The notes beneath the pieces were generated by a model. The model searched no databases and was not told the origin of the DNA. It saw only the letters and a program-made list of their open reading frames with translations. The translations under genes and the position numbers were made by a program. From the NCBI RefSeq assembly GCF_017115165.1, contig NZ_JABXKF010000105.1, positions 145,889 through 209,888 of the forward strand: 64,000 nt of DNA. The letters are read 5' to 3'. Below, piece by piece: positions 18,049-26,999 of this stretch. Every line of letters begins with the position of its first letter. Positions within the stretch are counted from its first letter, which is position 1. This DNA comes from Nostoc sp. LPT. Its GTDB lineage: Bacteria; Cyanobacteriota; Cyanobacteriia; Cyanobacteriales; Nostocaceae.

Positions 18049-19047
18049 ATGACCCTACCGCCAACCCCATCATTACCAAAGAGTAGCGCCATGAAGACCG
18101 CTCAGACAGCCACAGACCTCGTGCGGACTTACCTGCGTGAGATTGGCCGTGTGCCACTCTTAACCCACGAGGAAGAGATTTTCTATGGTAAGCAGGTGCA
18201 ACGTTCCTGCGCTTTGCACGAATCAAGGGAATCTCTTGCCACCCAGCTAGGTCATCAACCGACTCTAGAAGAGTGGGCCAAAGCAACAAACCTAGAACCA
18301 GCAGAGTTGAACGAAGCGATCGCAGATGGTGAAATTGCCAAGCGCAAGATGGTAGAAGCCAATTTGCGGCTGGTAGTCTCCGTTGCCAAAAAATACATTA
18401 AGCGCAACGTCGATTTACTGGACTTGATCCAAGAAGGTAGTATTGGTATGCAACGGGGCGTAGAAAAGTTTGACCCCACCAAAGGATACAGATTTTCTAC
18501 TTATGCCTATTGGTGGATTCGGCAAGCGATTACTCGTGCTATAGCCGAAAAAGCTCGTACCATTCGGCTGCCGATCCATATCACTGAAAAATTAAATAAG
18601 ATTAAAAAGGCACAGCGCCAATTGTCTCAAAAGTTGGGACGCGCTCCTACGGCTGGGGAGCTAGCTCAAGAATTAGAATTGACGCCCAAACAAGTACGAG
18701 AGTATTTAGAAAAGGCGCGTTTGCCTCTTTCTTTGGATTTGCGGCTGGGTGATAACTACGACACCGAACTCGGAGAAATGCTGGAAGATCCAGGAGCTTC
18801 TCCCGAAGAGTTTGTTATGCAATCTTCCCTATCTTATGACTTAGATCGCTTAATGGGCGATCTCACGCCACAACAGAGGGAAGTAATCACACTGCGCTTT
18901 GGCTTAACTGATGGGCAAGCCCTGACTCTAGCTAGAATTGGTGAAATACTGAACATCAGCCGAGAACGAGTCCGACAAATTGAACGGGAAGCCTTAAGCA
19001 AACTTCGTAAGTCCAAAGCCAATATGGATGAATATTTGGCAAGTTAG
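18049..19047 (+). CDS. Group 2 sigma-70 family RNA polymerase sigma factor
   Basis: 332 residues from ATG 18049, or 318 from ATG 18091 (MKTAQTATDLVRTYL), which cannot be separated here as neither has a clear ribosome binding site. Region 1.2 (DLVRTYLREIGRVPLLTHEEE), region 2 (NLRLVVSVAKKY, DLIQEGSIGMQRGVEKFD, YRFSTYAYWWIRQAITRA), region 3 and region 4 (LTPQQREVITLRFGL, ISRERVRQIEREAL) are complete. The acidic region 1.1 of the housekeeping factor is missing, so this is a non-essential group 2 factor (SigB/SigD/SigE class). These redirect RNA polymerase during nutrient or light stress. Confidence 0.93.
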   Translation: MTLPPTPSLPKSSAMKTAQTATDLVRTYLREIGRVPLLTHEEEIFYGKQVQRSCALHESRESLATQLGHQPTLEEWAKATNLEPAELNEAIADGEIAKRKMVEANLRLVVSVAKKYIKRNVDLLDLIQEGSIGMQRGVEKFDPTKGYRFSTYAYWWIRQAITRAIAEKARTIRLPIHITEKLNKIKKAQRQLSQKLGRAPTAGELAQELELTPKQVREYLEKARLPLSLDLRLGDNYDTELGEMLEDPGASPEEFVMQSSLSYDLDRLMGDLTPQQREVITLRFGLTDGQALTLARIGEILNISRERVRQIEREALSKLRKSKANMDEYLAS

Positions 19048-19269
19048 GAGTAAGGAGTGATGAGTTTTTAATTAACTCCCCACTCCTTACCTATTTATTG
19101 GGGTGAGAAAATACGCTGACTTTGGTACGGTTACACCTACTTCCATTCTTACGCTAGGCTGTTACATTAGTTGACAGGAAGACAAAATAACTAAGTCAAA
19201 TCCAAAACGGACATTTAATATTCAAATCACAAGCACCGCAGCTAATAGTGGTAGTTAAGGAGCTAAAAA

Positions 19270-19614
19270 ATGAGTAACTCATCCAATCGTGTCTCAGAAT
19301 TTTTTAATAGCGAATCAGAAACTAACGATTTATTATGGCAGTACGTTAAATCCTTGAGTCCAGAAACAGTTACCCAGCTATCCAAACCCGCGTCTGCCGA
19401 AGTCTTTCAAGTGATGGAACGGAATATTACAGGACTATTAGGTAATCTACCTTCAGAACACTTTGGTGTTACTGTAACCACAAATCGGGAAAATCTAGGT
19501 AGGCTTCTTGCTTCTGCGATGATTAGTGGTTATTTCTTGCGTAACGCTGAACAGAGAATGAATTTTGAAATGGTTTTACAAGGATCTGAAACTGACAACA
19601 GCGAAATTGACTAG
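19270..19614 (+). CDS. DUF760 family protein
   Basis: 114 residues; AAGGAGCTAAAAA before the ATG. LLWQYVKSLSPETVTQLSKPASAEVFQVMERNI followed by LASAMISGYFLRNAEQRM matches the DUF760 family shared by cyanobacteria and plastids. Soluble and helical, molecular role not established. Single gene, 220 bases after the sigma factor. Confidence 0.85.
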   Translation: MSNSSNRVSEFFNSESETNDLLWQYVKSLSPETVTQLSKPASAEVFQVMERNITGLLGNLPSEHFGVTVTTNRENLGRLLASAMISGYFLRNAEQRMNFEMVLQGSETDNSEID

Positions 19615-19789
19615 AAATGTAAAATTTGGAAAATTCAATCAATATTGTTAGGCTGATAACTAGTCATAGTTACAGCGATACGAATTTTAAATAAGTCTCT
19701 GCGAAATCTTTGCCGCTAATTCCCGATTATACATCAGCTAAGTTTTTTAAAATATCCAAAATAGTGACGAATTCAGGTTGAAATTTCAA

Positions 19790-19862
19790 CGCATAGGCGC
19801 TTTGCCTTCCCGCAGGGTAGGAACGCTGAGGTTGGCGCAGAGGTACGCGGAGTCTTTGATTT
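19790..19862. repeat. Dispersed intergenic repeat
   Basis: CAACGCATAGGCGCTTTGCC, a TTCCCGCAGGGTAGGAA hairpin and GCGCAGAGGTACGCGGAG are typical members of dispersed repeats in Nostoc-type genomes. The gap 19615-20094 otherwise holds no recognisable gene. Confidence 0.6.
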
Positions 19863-20094
19863 CGCTTCTCTGTGAACTCTTGTAATTTTTTGATTAATTG
19901 AGTCAATTATATGATGTCTGGCTAGTTGGAATTCCTGTAACCTATGCAGAAAGCATAAAAATTCCTCCCCTCTAACCCTCTGCGGTTTTAATAATAAGTT
20001 TTTAACCGAACACGATATTAAAAGCATATTTATAAATGATTAATGCACATTTGTGGATAAACGAACAGTGGTAGATGACCTTTGCAATAAATCT

Positions 20095-20131
20095 AAACTC
20101 GGCAGAGCTACAACTAATCTGCCGAGTTTTG
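20095..20131 (+). terminator. Intrinsic terminator
   Basis: AAACTCGGCAGA pairs with TCTGCCGAGTTT, 12-bp stem and 12-base loop, then TTGTTATT. It lies 50 bases before the NUDIX gene and probably ends transcription from an upstream unit. Confidence 0.8.
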
Positions 20132-20184
20132 TTATTAGTCAAAAATAAAAATTCAGGAATTGTTCCTCTACTCCCCATTCAACT

Positions 20185-20625
20185 ATGAGTGAAACCAGTT
20201 CTTTCCCACCCCATAAAATCATTGGTGTTGCAGTAATTTGGAATGACCAAAAGCAAATTTTAATTGACCGTCGTCGTCCACAAGGAGCGATGGGTGGTTT
20301 GTGGGAATTTCCTGGTGGTAAAATAGAGCCTGGTGAAACTATCCAAGAATGTATCCAACGAGAAATTTCCGAAGAACTGGGAATAGTAATTGAAGTGGGA
20401 GAGCATCTGATTACTATTGACAACAGCTATACAAACTTGCGTGTTACTCTCACAGTACATCACTGCCGCCATCTTACAGGTGTCCCCCAACCTTTAGAAT
20501 CCGATGAAATTCGCTGGGTAACTTTAGAAGAACTGGAGCAGTTTACTTTTCCGAAAGCAAATATTCAAATTATTACTGCATTAAAAGGCAGTGGGGAAGC
20601 AGGGGAGCAGAGAGTGGGGAGATGA
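20185..20625 (+). CDS. NUDIX hydrolase, MutT-like (8-oxo-dGTP diphosphatase)
   Basis: 146 residues. The NUDIX box is intact: GGKIEPGETIQECIQREISEELGI follows the G-x5-E-x7-REUxEE pattern (residues about 48-70), preceded by GGLWEFPGGK. Such MutT-type enzymes remove oxidised dGTP before it is built into DNA; substrate is inferred. The last ~15 residues (GSGEAGEQRVGR) come from a purine-rich STRR tract, so the original C terminus has probably been extended by repeat sequence. Confidence 0.85.
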   Translation: MSETSSFPPHKIIGVAVIWNDQKQILIDRRRPQGAMGGLWEFPGGKIEPGETIQECIQREISEELGIVIEVGEHLITIDNSYTNLRVTLTVHHCRHLTGVPQPLESDEIRWVTLEELEQFTFPKANIQIITALKGSGEAGEQRVGR

Positions 20626-20800
20626 GGGAGATGAGGGAGATAGGGGGACAAGGGGACAAAAGGACAAGGGGGTAAATAAAACTCCTAACTCTTAACTCTT
20701 AACTCCTAACTCAGCACGGGCTAAACGCCCCGCTTCCGCTAACAGCACTCAGCACTCCTAATGACCAATGAACCAATGACCAATGACTAATCCCGTAACA
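20590..20800. repeat. STRR-rich tract after the NUDIX gene
   Basis: Runs of GATGAGGGA, GGGGACAA, AACTCTTAACTC, AGCACTC and CCAATGA units. No gene in the gap; the tract overlaps the 3' end of the NUDIX gene. Confidence 0.75.
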
Positions 20801-20880
20801 ATCTATTAATTGCATCAGGTTGAGTCCCGCAATTTTCTACAATAGGCGCAGGGACTTTGATTTAAGGTGTCAGCAAATAA

Positions 20881-21345
20881 ATGCCTAAAACCGTTGCCGA
20901 TGTGATGAGCCGCGATCCTATTGTTGTCCGGGAGGAAACTCCACTCAAGGAAGCTATCCAAATTCTCGCAGAACGCCATATCAGCGGGCTACCTGTTGTG
21001 GATGATCTTGGTAAATTGGTGGGCATTATCTCGGAAACCGATTTGATGTGGCAAGAAACTGGTGTTACTCCACCTGCGTACATTATGTTTCTTGATAGTG
21101 TTATCTATTTAAAAAATCCTGCTACGTATGACCGTGATTTGCACAAGGCTCTAGGGCAAACCGTCGGGGAGGTGATGAGTAAAAACCCGATCGCTATTTC
21201 CCCTGATAAAACTTTAAAAGAAGCAGCTACAATCATGCACGATCGCAGCGTTCACCGCTTGCCAGTACTTGATAGTACAGATCAAGTAATTGGTATTCTT
21301 ACTCGTGGTGATATTATTCGGGCAATGGCTGCTAGTCAAGATTAG
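20881..21345 (+). CDS. CBS domain pair protein
   Basis: 154 residues made of two CBS motifs: VADVMSRDPIVVREETPLKEAIQILAERHISGLPVVDDLGKLVGIISETDL (residues 4-55, quoted here by its ends VADVMS and SETDL) and VGEVMSKNPIAISPDKTL to GILTRGDIIRAM (about 94-150). The pair forms an adenosyl-nucleotide binding Bateman module. It has no attached enzyme, so it probably acts as a free energy-state sensor on another protein. An insert with YIMFLDSVIYLKN separates the two motifs. Confidence 0.88.
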   Translation: MPKTVADVMSRDPIVVREETPLKEAIQILAERHISGLPVVDDLGKLVGIISETDLMWQETGVTPPAYIMFLDSVIYLKNPATYDRDLHKALGQTVGEVMSKNPIAISPDKTLKEAATIMHDRSVHRLPVLDSTDQVIGILTRGDIIRAMAASQD

Positions 21346-21444
21346 TCAGCTGTCATTAGTCATGAGTCATGAGTCATGAGTTCTTGATACTTAACTGTTG
21401 ACTTTTGACTCTTTTTTATACATTTGAAAATCAAGGATAACTAA

Positions 21445-22110
21445 ATGAGTATTACTCCGGAGTCTGTTAAGCAATTGCTCAGTTCTGAGGATTTAGGCGA
21501 TCGCTTACGTGCAGTAAATCAAATCCGCGAACTGGAACCTGCGGTTGGCTTTGAATTAATTCAAAGTGCGATTGGCGATCGCAATTCTCGTGTCCGCTAC
21601 ACAGCAGTGAGTCAAATGGATACACTCGGAACCCAAGATTTACAATTATCCTTAGATATCTTGCGCGATCGCTTGCTTCATGACTCCGAAGTAGATGTAC
21701 AAGCAGCAGCAGCAGACTGTTTGGGCGCTCTGAAGTTACGTGAAGCTTTTGAAGATTTACAGCAGCTTTATCATACAACCGATGAATGGCTAATACAATT
21801 CAGTATTATTGCTACATTAGGAGAGTTGGGCGATCCACGAGCTTTTGAACTACTAAAAGAGGCACTTTCATCAGAAAACGAATTAGTCCAAACTGCTGCT
21901 ATTAGTTCTTTGGGTGACTTGGGAGATGTACAAGCTGTTCCTCTCTTGGCTCCCTATGCTACCAACCCAGATTGGCAAATTCGTTACAGACTTGTACAAG
22001 CCTTAGCTCGTTTGAGTAATCCAGAAGCCAAATCTATATTAGAAACTCTGGCTAATGATGAAGTAGATGCGATCGCAAGCGAAGCCAAAAATTCTTTGCA
22101 GTCAGTCTGA
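21445..22110 (+). CDS. HEAT-repeat protein, NblB-like
   Basis: 221 residues of alpha-alpha HEAT repeats (VRYTAVSQMDTLG, VQAAAADCLGAL, IQFSIIATLGELGDPRA, VQTAAISSLGDLGD, IRYRLVQALARL). Length, opening MSITPESVKQLLSSEDLGDRLRAV and repeat style resemble NblB, which helps phycobilisome degradation during nutrient stress, and phycobilin lyase-like HEAT proteins. AAGGA lies before the ATG. Function is a family-level inference; other HEAT proteins could look alike. Confidence 0.75.
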   Translation: MSITPESVKQLLSSEDLGDRLRAVNQIRELEPAVGFELIQSAIGDRNSRVRYTAVSQMDTLGTQDLQLSLDILRDRLLHDSEVDVQAAAADCLGALKLREAFEDLQQLYHTTDEWLIQFSIIATLGELGDPRAFELLKEALSSENELVQTAAISSLGDLGDVQAVPLLAPYATNPDWQIRYRLVQALARLSNPEAKSILETLANDEVDAIASEAKNSLQSV

Positions 22111-22205
22111 GTTCGTCTTTCTAGGAATAGTTAACCTGACTTTTCCATAGAATTACCGAAACTGGAAAAGTCGTTTTCAATAAAGTTTTTCTTGGAAATA
22201 ATTAA

Positions 22206-22238
22206 AGGTTCGCAGTAATCGCTAAATTACTACGAACC
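22206..22238. terminator. Hairpin downstream of the HEAT gene
   Basis: GGTTCGCAGTAAT pairs with ATTACTACGAACC with one mismatch. Could slow RNA polymerase or stabilise the transcript end; the stronger terminator follows at 22292. Confidence 0.5.
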
Positions 22239-22291
22239 AAAACCTATAACACTTCATTGAAAACCGATGTAATTGGATAGATTTTGTACAG

Positions 22292-22328
22292 GGTGGTAGT
22301 CTTTACAATTGTTCTACCACCTTTTTTC
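22292..22328 (+). terminator. Intrinsic terminator between convergent genes
   Basis: GGTGGTAG and CTACCACC form the stem, followed by TTTTTTC. Ends the HEAT gene transcript ahead of the convergent PEP-CTERM gene. Confidence 0.88.
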
Positions 22329-22357
22329 TCAGCAATTTATCTGCTGGATATTTTTCA

Positions 22358-23056
22358 TTAATTAGCCAGACTTTTGCGACGGCGAGACATAGCCATGACT
22401 GCACCTACTGCACCTAAGCCTAGTATTGTTGTTGGCTCAGGAACGGATTGTGAGATAGCATCTATTTGAAATATATACTGACCAGGATTATTACCTTGCT
22501 TTAGAGTAGTAACTGATCCCTCGCCTACGGCATTTGTACCATCATAGAATGTTCCAAAGATTTTAAATGCATCTAAGCTAGTAGTATATATGTTGTTTGT
22601 ACTCTTTGTATTTTTCCTAGTAATGTCCTCTATAGTGGTTGCCTTAAACTTTATCCCATTATCAAAACTAAGGAATGGGTCAACTATTGAACTCACACGA
22701 ACTTTGTAATCTGCTGATACCGTTGTAGAGGTAGGTGTAGATTTGGAGCTTGTGGAGCCTGGAATTAGATCTAACATTAAGCTGTAAGGGTCGTTGTTCC
22801 CTACTGTAACTTTCTGTACACCAGTAAATATACCACTAGCAGATAATATATTTGCTGGATTATCAAATTGGGCTACTTCAATGTTTGGAGTATTTTGTTT
22901 TGTATTTTGAAGAGTCAAATTTCCCGAGAAAGAAACACTACTAAGAAAAGCCGCTTGAGCAGAACCAGCAGAGGCAAACATCCCAGCAGTAGCCAAGGGG
23001 ATTGCAAAAGTAGCAGCTAGAGTCGCGTTTACTAATTTAGATTTTAAACTAATCAT
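22358..23056 (-). CDS. Secreted PEP-CTERM domain protein
   Basis: 232 residues. N-terminal signal peptide (LAATFAIPLATAGMFASAGSAQAAF) and a C-terminal PEP-CTERM tag: SVPEPTTILGLGAVGAVMAMSRRRKS, i.e. the PEP motif, a hydrophobic helix and an Arg cluster. Such tags are cut by exosortase, and proteins are delivered to the cell surface or extracellular matrix. The mature part is a Thr/Ser-rich beta protein of unknown role. No exosortase gene is in the window. Confidence 0.88.
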   Translation of the reverse strand: MISLKSKLVNATLAATFAIPLATAGMFASAGSAQAAFLSSVSFSGNLTLQNTKQNTPNIEVAQFDNPANILSASGIFTGVQKVTVGNNDPYSLMLDLIPGSTSSKSTPTSTTVSADYKVRVSSIVDPFLSFDNGIKFKATTIEDITRKNTKSTNNIYTTSLDAFKIFGTFYDGTNAVGEGSVTTLKQGNNPGQYIFQIDAISQSVPEPTTILGLGAVGAVMAMSRRRKSLAN

Positions 23057-23611
23057 GAGCGTTTGAGAGTCCTAATAATAACTTGGAGTAGAGAAATTGA
23101 TTACTTGACCTTTACTATCAGTAATCTATTTAAAATACTGTCAGTGAAAGCGAAACTTGCGTGATGTATTTCTTATCTCCATAAAATCACATAGACTTAG
23201 AACCTGCAATATTTACTGAGTGGTCTTCATCACATCTTCAACTAATAAATAGTCTTCATAAAATTTTCATTTCTTACATATCTGCGCTTCGTATATCTCT
23301 TAATCTCTAGGGTTTAAATTATTGGCAATCGCTTTGACTTTAAGAAAAAATATTTACGTAATTTTTATAAAAAAGTATTTTTTTATACTTTTAATTCACT
23401 AAACCATATTTTAGATAAATGGAATATGAAGTGTATCTATAATCTTTCTAGTTACTAATTTTAGTGAAACGGTTCCTCTCATAGAATAAATGGGAGGAAC
23501 CGCTGTATTTGTTTACTATGGATAGTCTTTGCGATCAAATTGAATGTTTGTAATAAATGGCTAGTTGCTAGCTATTACCGCTGTTCTCAAATCTGTCAGA
23601 TTTTTCAAATG
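23057..23611. other. AT-rich gap with one hairpin
   Basis: No gene seen. CGGTTCCTCTCAT (23470) pairs with ATGGGAGGAACCG (to 23502) with one mismatch and may end transcription of the DUF456 gene, which runs leftward. The part near 23057-23400 should hold the PEP-CTERM gene promoter. Confidence 0.5.
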
Positions 23612-24130
23612 CTAAGAGCCAAATACCTGTGGCCAGGTTGTCACAACAAAAACTACAACTGCGGCGATCGCTAACAACCCTTGAATCAAATTTCCAACCA
23701 AAGACCCGACTACAATTCCTATACCTGCTTTAACCGCCAACCCTAATTCACGTCGATAAAGGTACTCACCAATAATTGCTCCCAAAAGCGGACCTAGTAA
23801 AATTCCTAACAGTGGCCCCCCAAAAGGTAAAGTTGGCAATAATCCGAAAAATCCTACCACCAAACCAACAATTGCGCCAATTTGCCCCCATTTGCTAGCT
23901 CCAGCTTGTTTTGCTCCCACATAGCTAGCTAAAAAATCCACTCCGACACTCAGCAGTAAAACTATAATTGTCACAATTAGTGGAATCTTGATAGCTGCAA
24001 AAGAACTACTAACGATTCCCCAGATGATAATTGCAATTAAAATTAAGCTGCTACCGGGAATGGCTGGAACTACAGCACCAATAATACCCACAACCATTAC
24101 AGCAACTAATAGCCAATAAATAATTTGCAT
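23612..24130 (-). CDS. DUF456 family membrane protein
   Basis: 172 residues, nearly all hydrophobic, with four to five membrane helices and the glycine-rich loop FGLLPTLPFGGPLLGILLGPLLGAIIGEYL typical of DUF456. Inner membrane, function unknown. Monocistronic by context. Confidence 0.85.
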   Translation of the reverse strand: MQIIYWLLVAVMVVGIIGAVVPAIPGSSLILIAIIIWGIVSSSFAAIKIPLIVTIIVLLLSVGVDFLASYVGAKQAGASKWGQIGAIVGLVVGFFGLLPTLPFGGPLLGILLGPLLGAIIGEYLYRRELGLAVKAGIGIVVGSLVGNLIQGLLAIAAVVVFVVTTWPQVFGS

Positions 24131-24285
24131 AGATCAATTGTAAACTTCCAAATTTTTTCATAGGGGCGCACATCTGCGCGCCCTTACTGTTTATTCTATC
24201 TGGGTAAGATAGCGAAAAATGCCTAGTACAATGTGATGCAAGTTTGCCTAATGCTTCTAAACTGCTATTTAAAAGCTCAAAACCT

Positions 24286-25200
24286 ATGACGAGAAAAATA
24301 TTAACTGGACTAAGTTCTGAAGCCTACGAGCACCCCTTTGATCGCAAAGCCTTGGCTTCTGTGCAAAATATGCCCGGTGTCTCCTTGCTACTCAAAAAAA
24401 TTAACGAATATGGTATTGATCGCCTACTTAGACTGCAAAGCCTTGGTAGTGAAATCAGAATTTCGCCGCGTAATTTTCCCGAATTACATCAAACATTTGT
24501 AGAAACCTGCCAAATTCTTGATGTTGCTCCACTTCCTGAATTGTATCTATTTCGAGGCACAGGTCACATTCAAACCTACATTGTTGGCGTGGAAAAACCC
24601 CTTGTCGGTATCAATTTAGATGCAATGGAGTGGCTTGGCGTAGATGAGTTGCTTTACGTTTTCGGACACGAAATCGCTCGTATCAAGAGTAAGCACATGA
24701 TTTATCACCAAATGGCAATTGTTATGCCAACGTTGAAAAATTTGTTGAGCAGTACCACATTGGGAGTCGGTGGCTTAGTCGCTGGTGGAATGGAACTAGG
24801 TTTGTATAATTGGCGGATGATGGCTAGGTTTACTGCCGATCGGGCTGCAATGCTTGCTTGTCAGGATATTGACGTAGCAACTACTACACTGATGAAACTC
24901 GCGGGTTTACCAGATGAGTACTTGACTGCTGCTGTAATTGAAGATTTCCTCGTCCAAGCCCGTGAGTTTGCATCCAATAACTTTGATAGCGTGGATAAAG
25001 TCACCAAAATATTAAGCTATACAGAGCCTGGGCTTTCTTGGGTAGTTATGCGGGCTGGCGAATTATTAAAATGGGTTGATTCAGGAGAATATGATAATTT
25101 AATTCAACAGACAAATTTAAAGACACCGGAAGAACTAGAAGAAAAAGAAGGAAAGACACTGCAAGAAAAGGAAGGTTGGAATTTTTTGACTTCTTGGTGA
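24286..25200 (+). CDS. M48-family metalloprotease homologue with altered zinc site
   Basis: 304 residues from ATG 24286; a TTG at 24244 would add 14 residues. The protein follows the short M48 family found in cyanobacteria (FVETCQILDVAPLPELYLF, GINLDAMEWLGVDELLYVFGHE, IKSKH). But the HExxH motif reads HEIAR (H128, R132), and the third ligand region, normally E-F-x-A-D, reads RFTAD with Arg at 181. Two of three zinc ligands are therefore Arg. It may be a non-catalytic relative acting as a membrane-associated scaffold or inhibitor. The last 20 residues are Glu/Lys-rich. Confidence 0.8.
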   Translation: MTRKILTGLSSEAYEHPFDRKALASVQNMPGVSLLLKKINEYGIDRLLRLQSLGSEIRISPRNFPELHQTFVETCQILDVAPLPELYLFRGTGHIQTYIVGVEKPLVGINLDAMEWLGVDELLYVFGHEIARIKSKHMIYHQMAIVMPTLKNLLSSTTLGVGGLVAGGMELGLYNWRMMARFTADRAAMLACQDIDVATTTLMKLAGLPDEYLTAAVIEDFLVQAREFASNNFDSVDKVTKILSYTEPGLSWVVMRAGELLKWVDSGEYDNLIQQTNLKTPEELEEKEGKTLQEKEGWNFLTSW

Positions 25201-25300
25201 GTTAATAATTCGTAATTAACTTATAGATACGAGCAAATCAATTTGAGGTAGTAATTACAAATTACGAGTTATTCTCACAGATGACAAACCTAAATTTAGG

Positions 25301-25960
25301 TTAAGTTACTTGGTTGGATAAATTTGAGCCAAGAGTAACGGCTAATTTATCAGCAATTCCTGCAATCCAGTTTTCATCTTGTTTGGTGTAACTTCGAGGA
25401 GCATTTGCTCCCAAAATTAATGCACCTTGGTTGCCAATAGGTTGACAAATTACACCTTGAGTATTTTCTGGTAAATAATCAAATTCAATTTTACCTGGAT
25501 ATACTTTTAGAGCAACTAGATAAATCGGTTTTTGTTTTTCGAGTACTTGTTTTAAGATTACTCCTGGCACAACTTCAGATTTAGTACCTAGAATCCCACG
25601 ACGCAACAAAACTTTACCTTGATAAAAAACCACAAGCGATCGCGTTACTGTGTTAGTCAACAATAAATGAGATGCCCAGGCTAGCTCTGTTTTCACGGCT
25701 TCGGGTAAATCTGCTGCGAGTACAAAACCTTCTTCTCCAATTAGTTCTACAATATCAGGCGATCGCGGCTGAACTTGCTGCCAAATTAAACCCGTCAAAA
25801 TTAACACTGCACTCAAAATCACGCCTACGACATCACCACGCGATTGAGACTGGGTTAATTCCGGTGTCAATAAACGGTTAATCAATAAAAGTACAGCGCC
25901 TAGCCCACCCACGACAATGGGTAGACGCCGCAAAACTCGATTAGGATCAGGTTTAGTCAT
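25301..25960 (-). CDS. Cofactor assembly of complex C subunit B (CCB) family protein
   Basis: 219 residues with two N-terminal membrane helices (LPIVVGGLGAVLLLINRLL and VVGVILSAVLILTGLIW) and a soluble domain with EGFVLAADLP and VFYQGKVLLRRGILG. This fits the CCB2/CCB4-type family that attaches heme c(i) covalently to cytochrome b6 in thylakoid membranes. Which CCB subtype it is cannot be settled here. Convergent with the M48-like gene. Confidence 0.78.
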   Translation of the reverse strand: MTKPDPNRVLRRLPIVVGGLGAVLLLINRLLTPELTQSQSRGDVVGVILSAVLILTGLIWQQVQPRSPDIVELIGEEGFVLAADLPEAVKTELAWASHLLLTNTVTRSLVVFYQGKVLLRRGILGTKSEVVPGVILKQVLEKQKPIYLVALKVYPGKIEFDYLPENTQGVICQPIGNQGALILGANAPRSYTKQDENWIAGIADKLAVTLGSNLSNQVT

Positions 25961-25974
25961 TAAAAGTTAGGAAT

Positions 25975-26100
25975 TGGGAATTGCGCATTGGGCATGGGGC
26001 ATTGAGAAGAGACAAGGTAGACAAGGAAGAGACTTGTTCAATAATTCCCCCTTGTCTCCCCTGCTCCCCTACTCCCCTGCTCCCCCTGCTCCCTCATCTC
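25975..26100. repeat. STRR tract before rpaB 3' end
   Basis: GGGAATTGCGCATTGGGCATGGGGCATT followed by CTCCCCTGCTCCCC-type pyrimidine repeats. No gene. Sits between the CCB gene start and the end of the rpaB-type gene. Confidence 0.7.
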
Positions 26101-26829
26101 TCACTCCTCCCCTGGTTCAATAATTCGCTGGAAAAGATAACCAGTACCCCGTGCGGTGAGAATCAATTCTGGGTTGCTAGGATCATCTTCTAATTTTGCC
26201 CGCAAACGTGATATATGCACATCTACTACGCGGGTATCTACATGACGTTCTGGTGTATAACCCCAAACTTCCTGCAAAATTTCCGAACGAGAAAAAGCTT
26301 CTCCAGAGCGACTGACTAACAACTCTAACAAGCTGAACTCCATACCCGTCAATCGAATCCGCTCATCGCCTTTGTAAACTTGTCGCTTATTCGTATCGAT
26401 TTTAATATTAGCGACATGAATTACCCCAGAACTGGGAATTCCAGAAGCACCGTTTTTATCTACTCGCCGCAGCACCGAGCGAATCCGGGCTTCTAGCTCC
26501 TTGGGGGAAAATGGTTTAACTACATAGTCATCAGCACCCAATTCTAATCCGGTGATGCGATCGGCAACATCACCCAAGGCTGTTAGCATAATAATGGGGA
26601 CATCTGATTCTTTTCGTAATTCTTGACATACACCATAGCCGTCTAGCTTTGGCATCATTACATCTAAAACTACCAGGTCAGGCTCTGTTTTGCGAAAAGT
26701 ATCCAAAGCTTCTTCGCCGTCGCCAGCTGTCACTACATCGTAGCCAATCATGGAAAGGCGTGTTTCCAAAATCCGGCGAATGCTGGCTTCGTCGTCTACC
26801 ACCAAGATTTTTTCTTTATGGCTTTCCAA
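26101..26829 (-). CDS. rpaB: OmpR-family response regulator RpaB
   Basis: 242 residues starting with TTG (the only start that gives MESHKEKILVVDDE). Receiver domain: DDE near residue 12, phospho-acceptor Asp in VVLDVMMPKLDGYG, Lys in VVKPFSPKELEAR. C-terminal winged helix: LTGMEFSLLELLVSRSG, EVWGYTPERHVDTRVVDVHISRLRAKLE, TARGTGYLF. This is characteristic of RpaB (Ycf27), the essential regulator that binds HLR1 sites and controls high-light and photosystem genes under histidine kinase NblS. AAGGAG lies about 11 bases before the TTG. Confidence 0.9.
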   Translation of the reverse strand: MESHKEKILVVDDEASIRRILETRLSMIGYDVVTAGDGEEALDTFRKTEPDLVVLDVMMPKLDGYGVCQELRKESDVPIIMLTALGDVADRITGLELGADDYVVKPFSPKELEARIRSVLRRVDKNGASGIPSSGVIHVANIKIDTNKRQVYKGDERIRLTGMEFSLLELLVSRSGEAFSRSEILQEVWGYTPERHVDTRVVDVHISRLRAKLEDDPSNPELILTARGTGYLFQRIIEPGEE

Positions 26830-26999
26830 GTTTCTCTAGGCTCCTTAACTAAAAATTTACATGATTAATTTTTAATACCATAATATTAAGATATCATTCC
26901 ATGAATTGATTTGGAAAAAGCTCTAAATACTACTATTATTTGTTTTTAGTTTTTTTCAAGAATTAAGTAAATATTAAGATTATTTAATAAGATTTAAGA

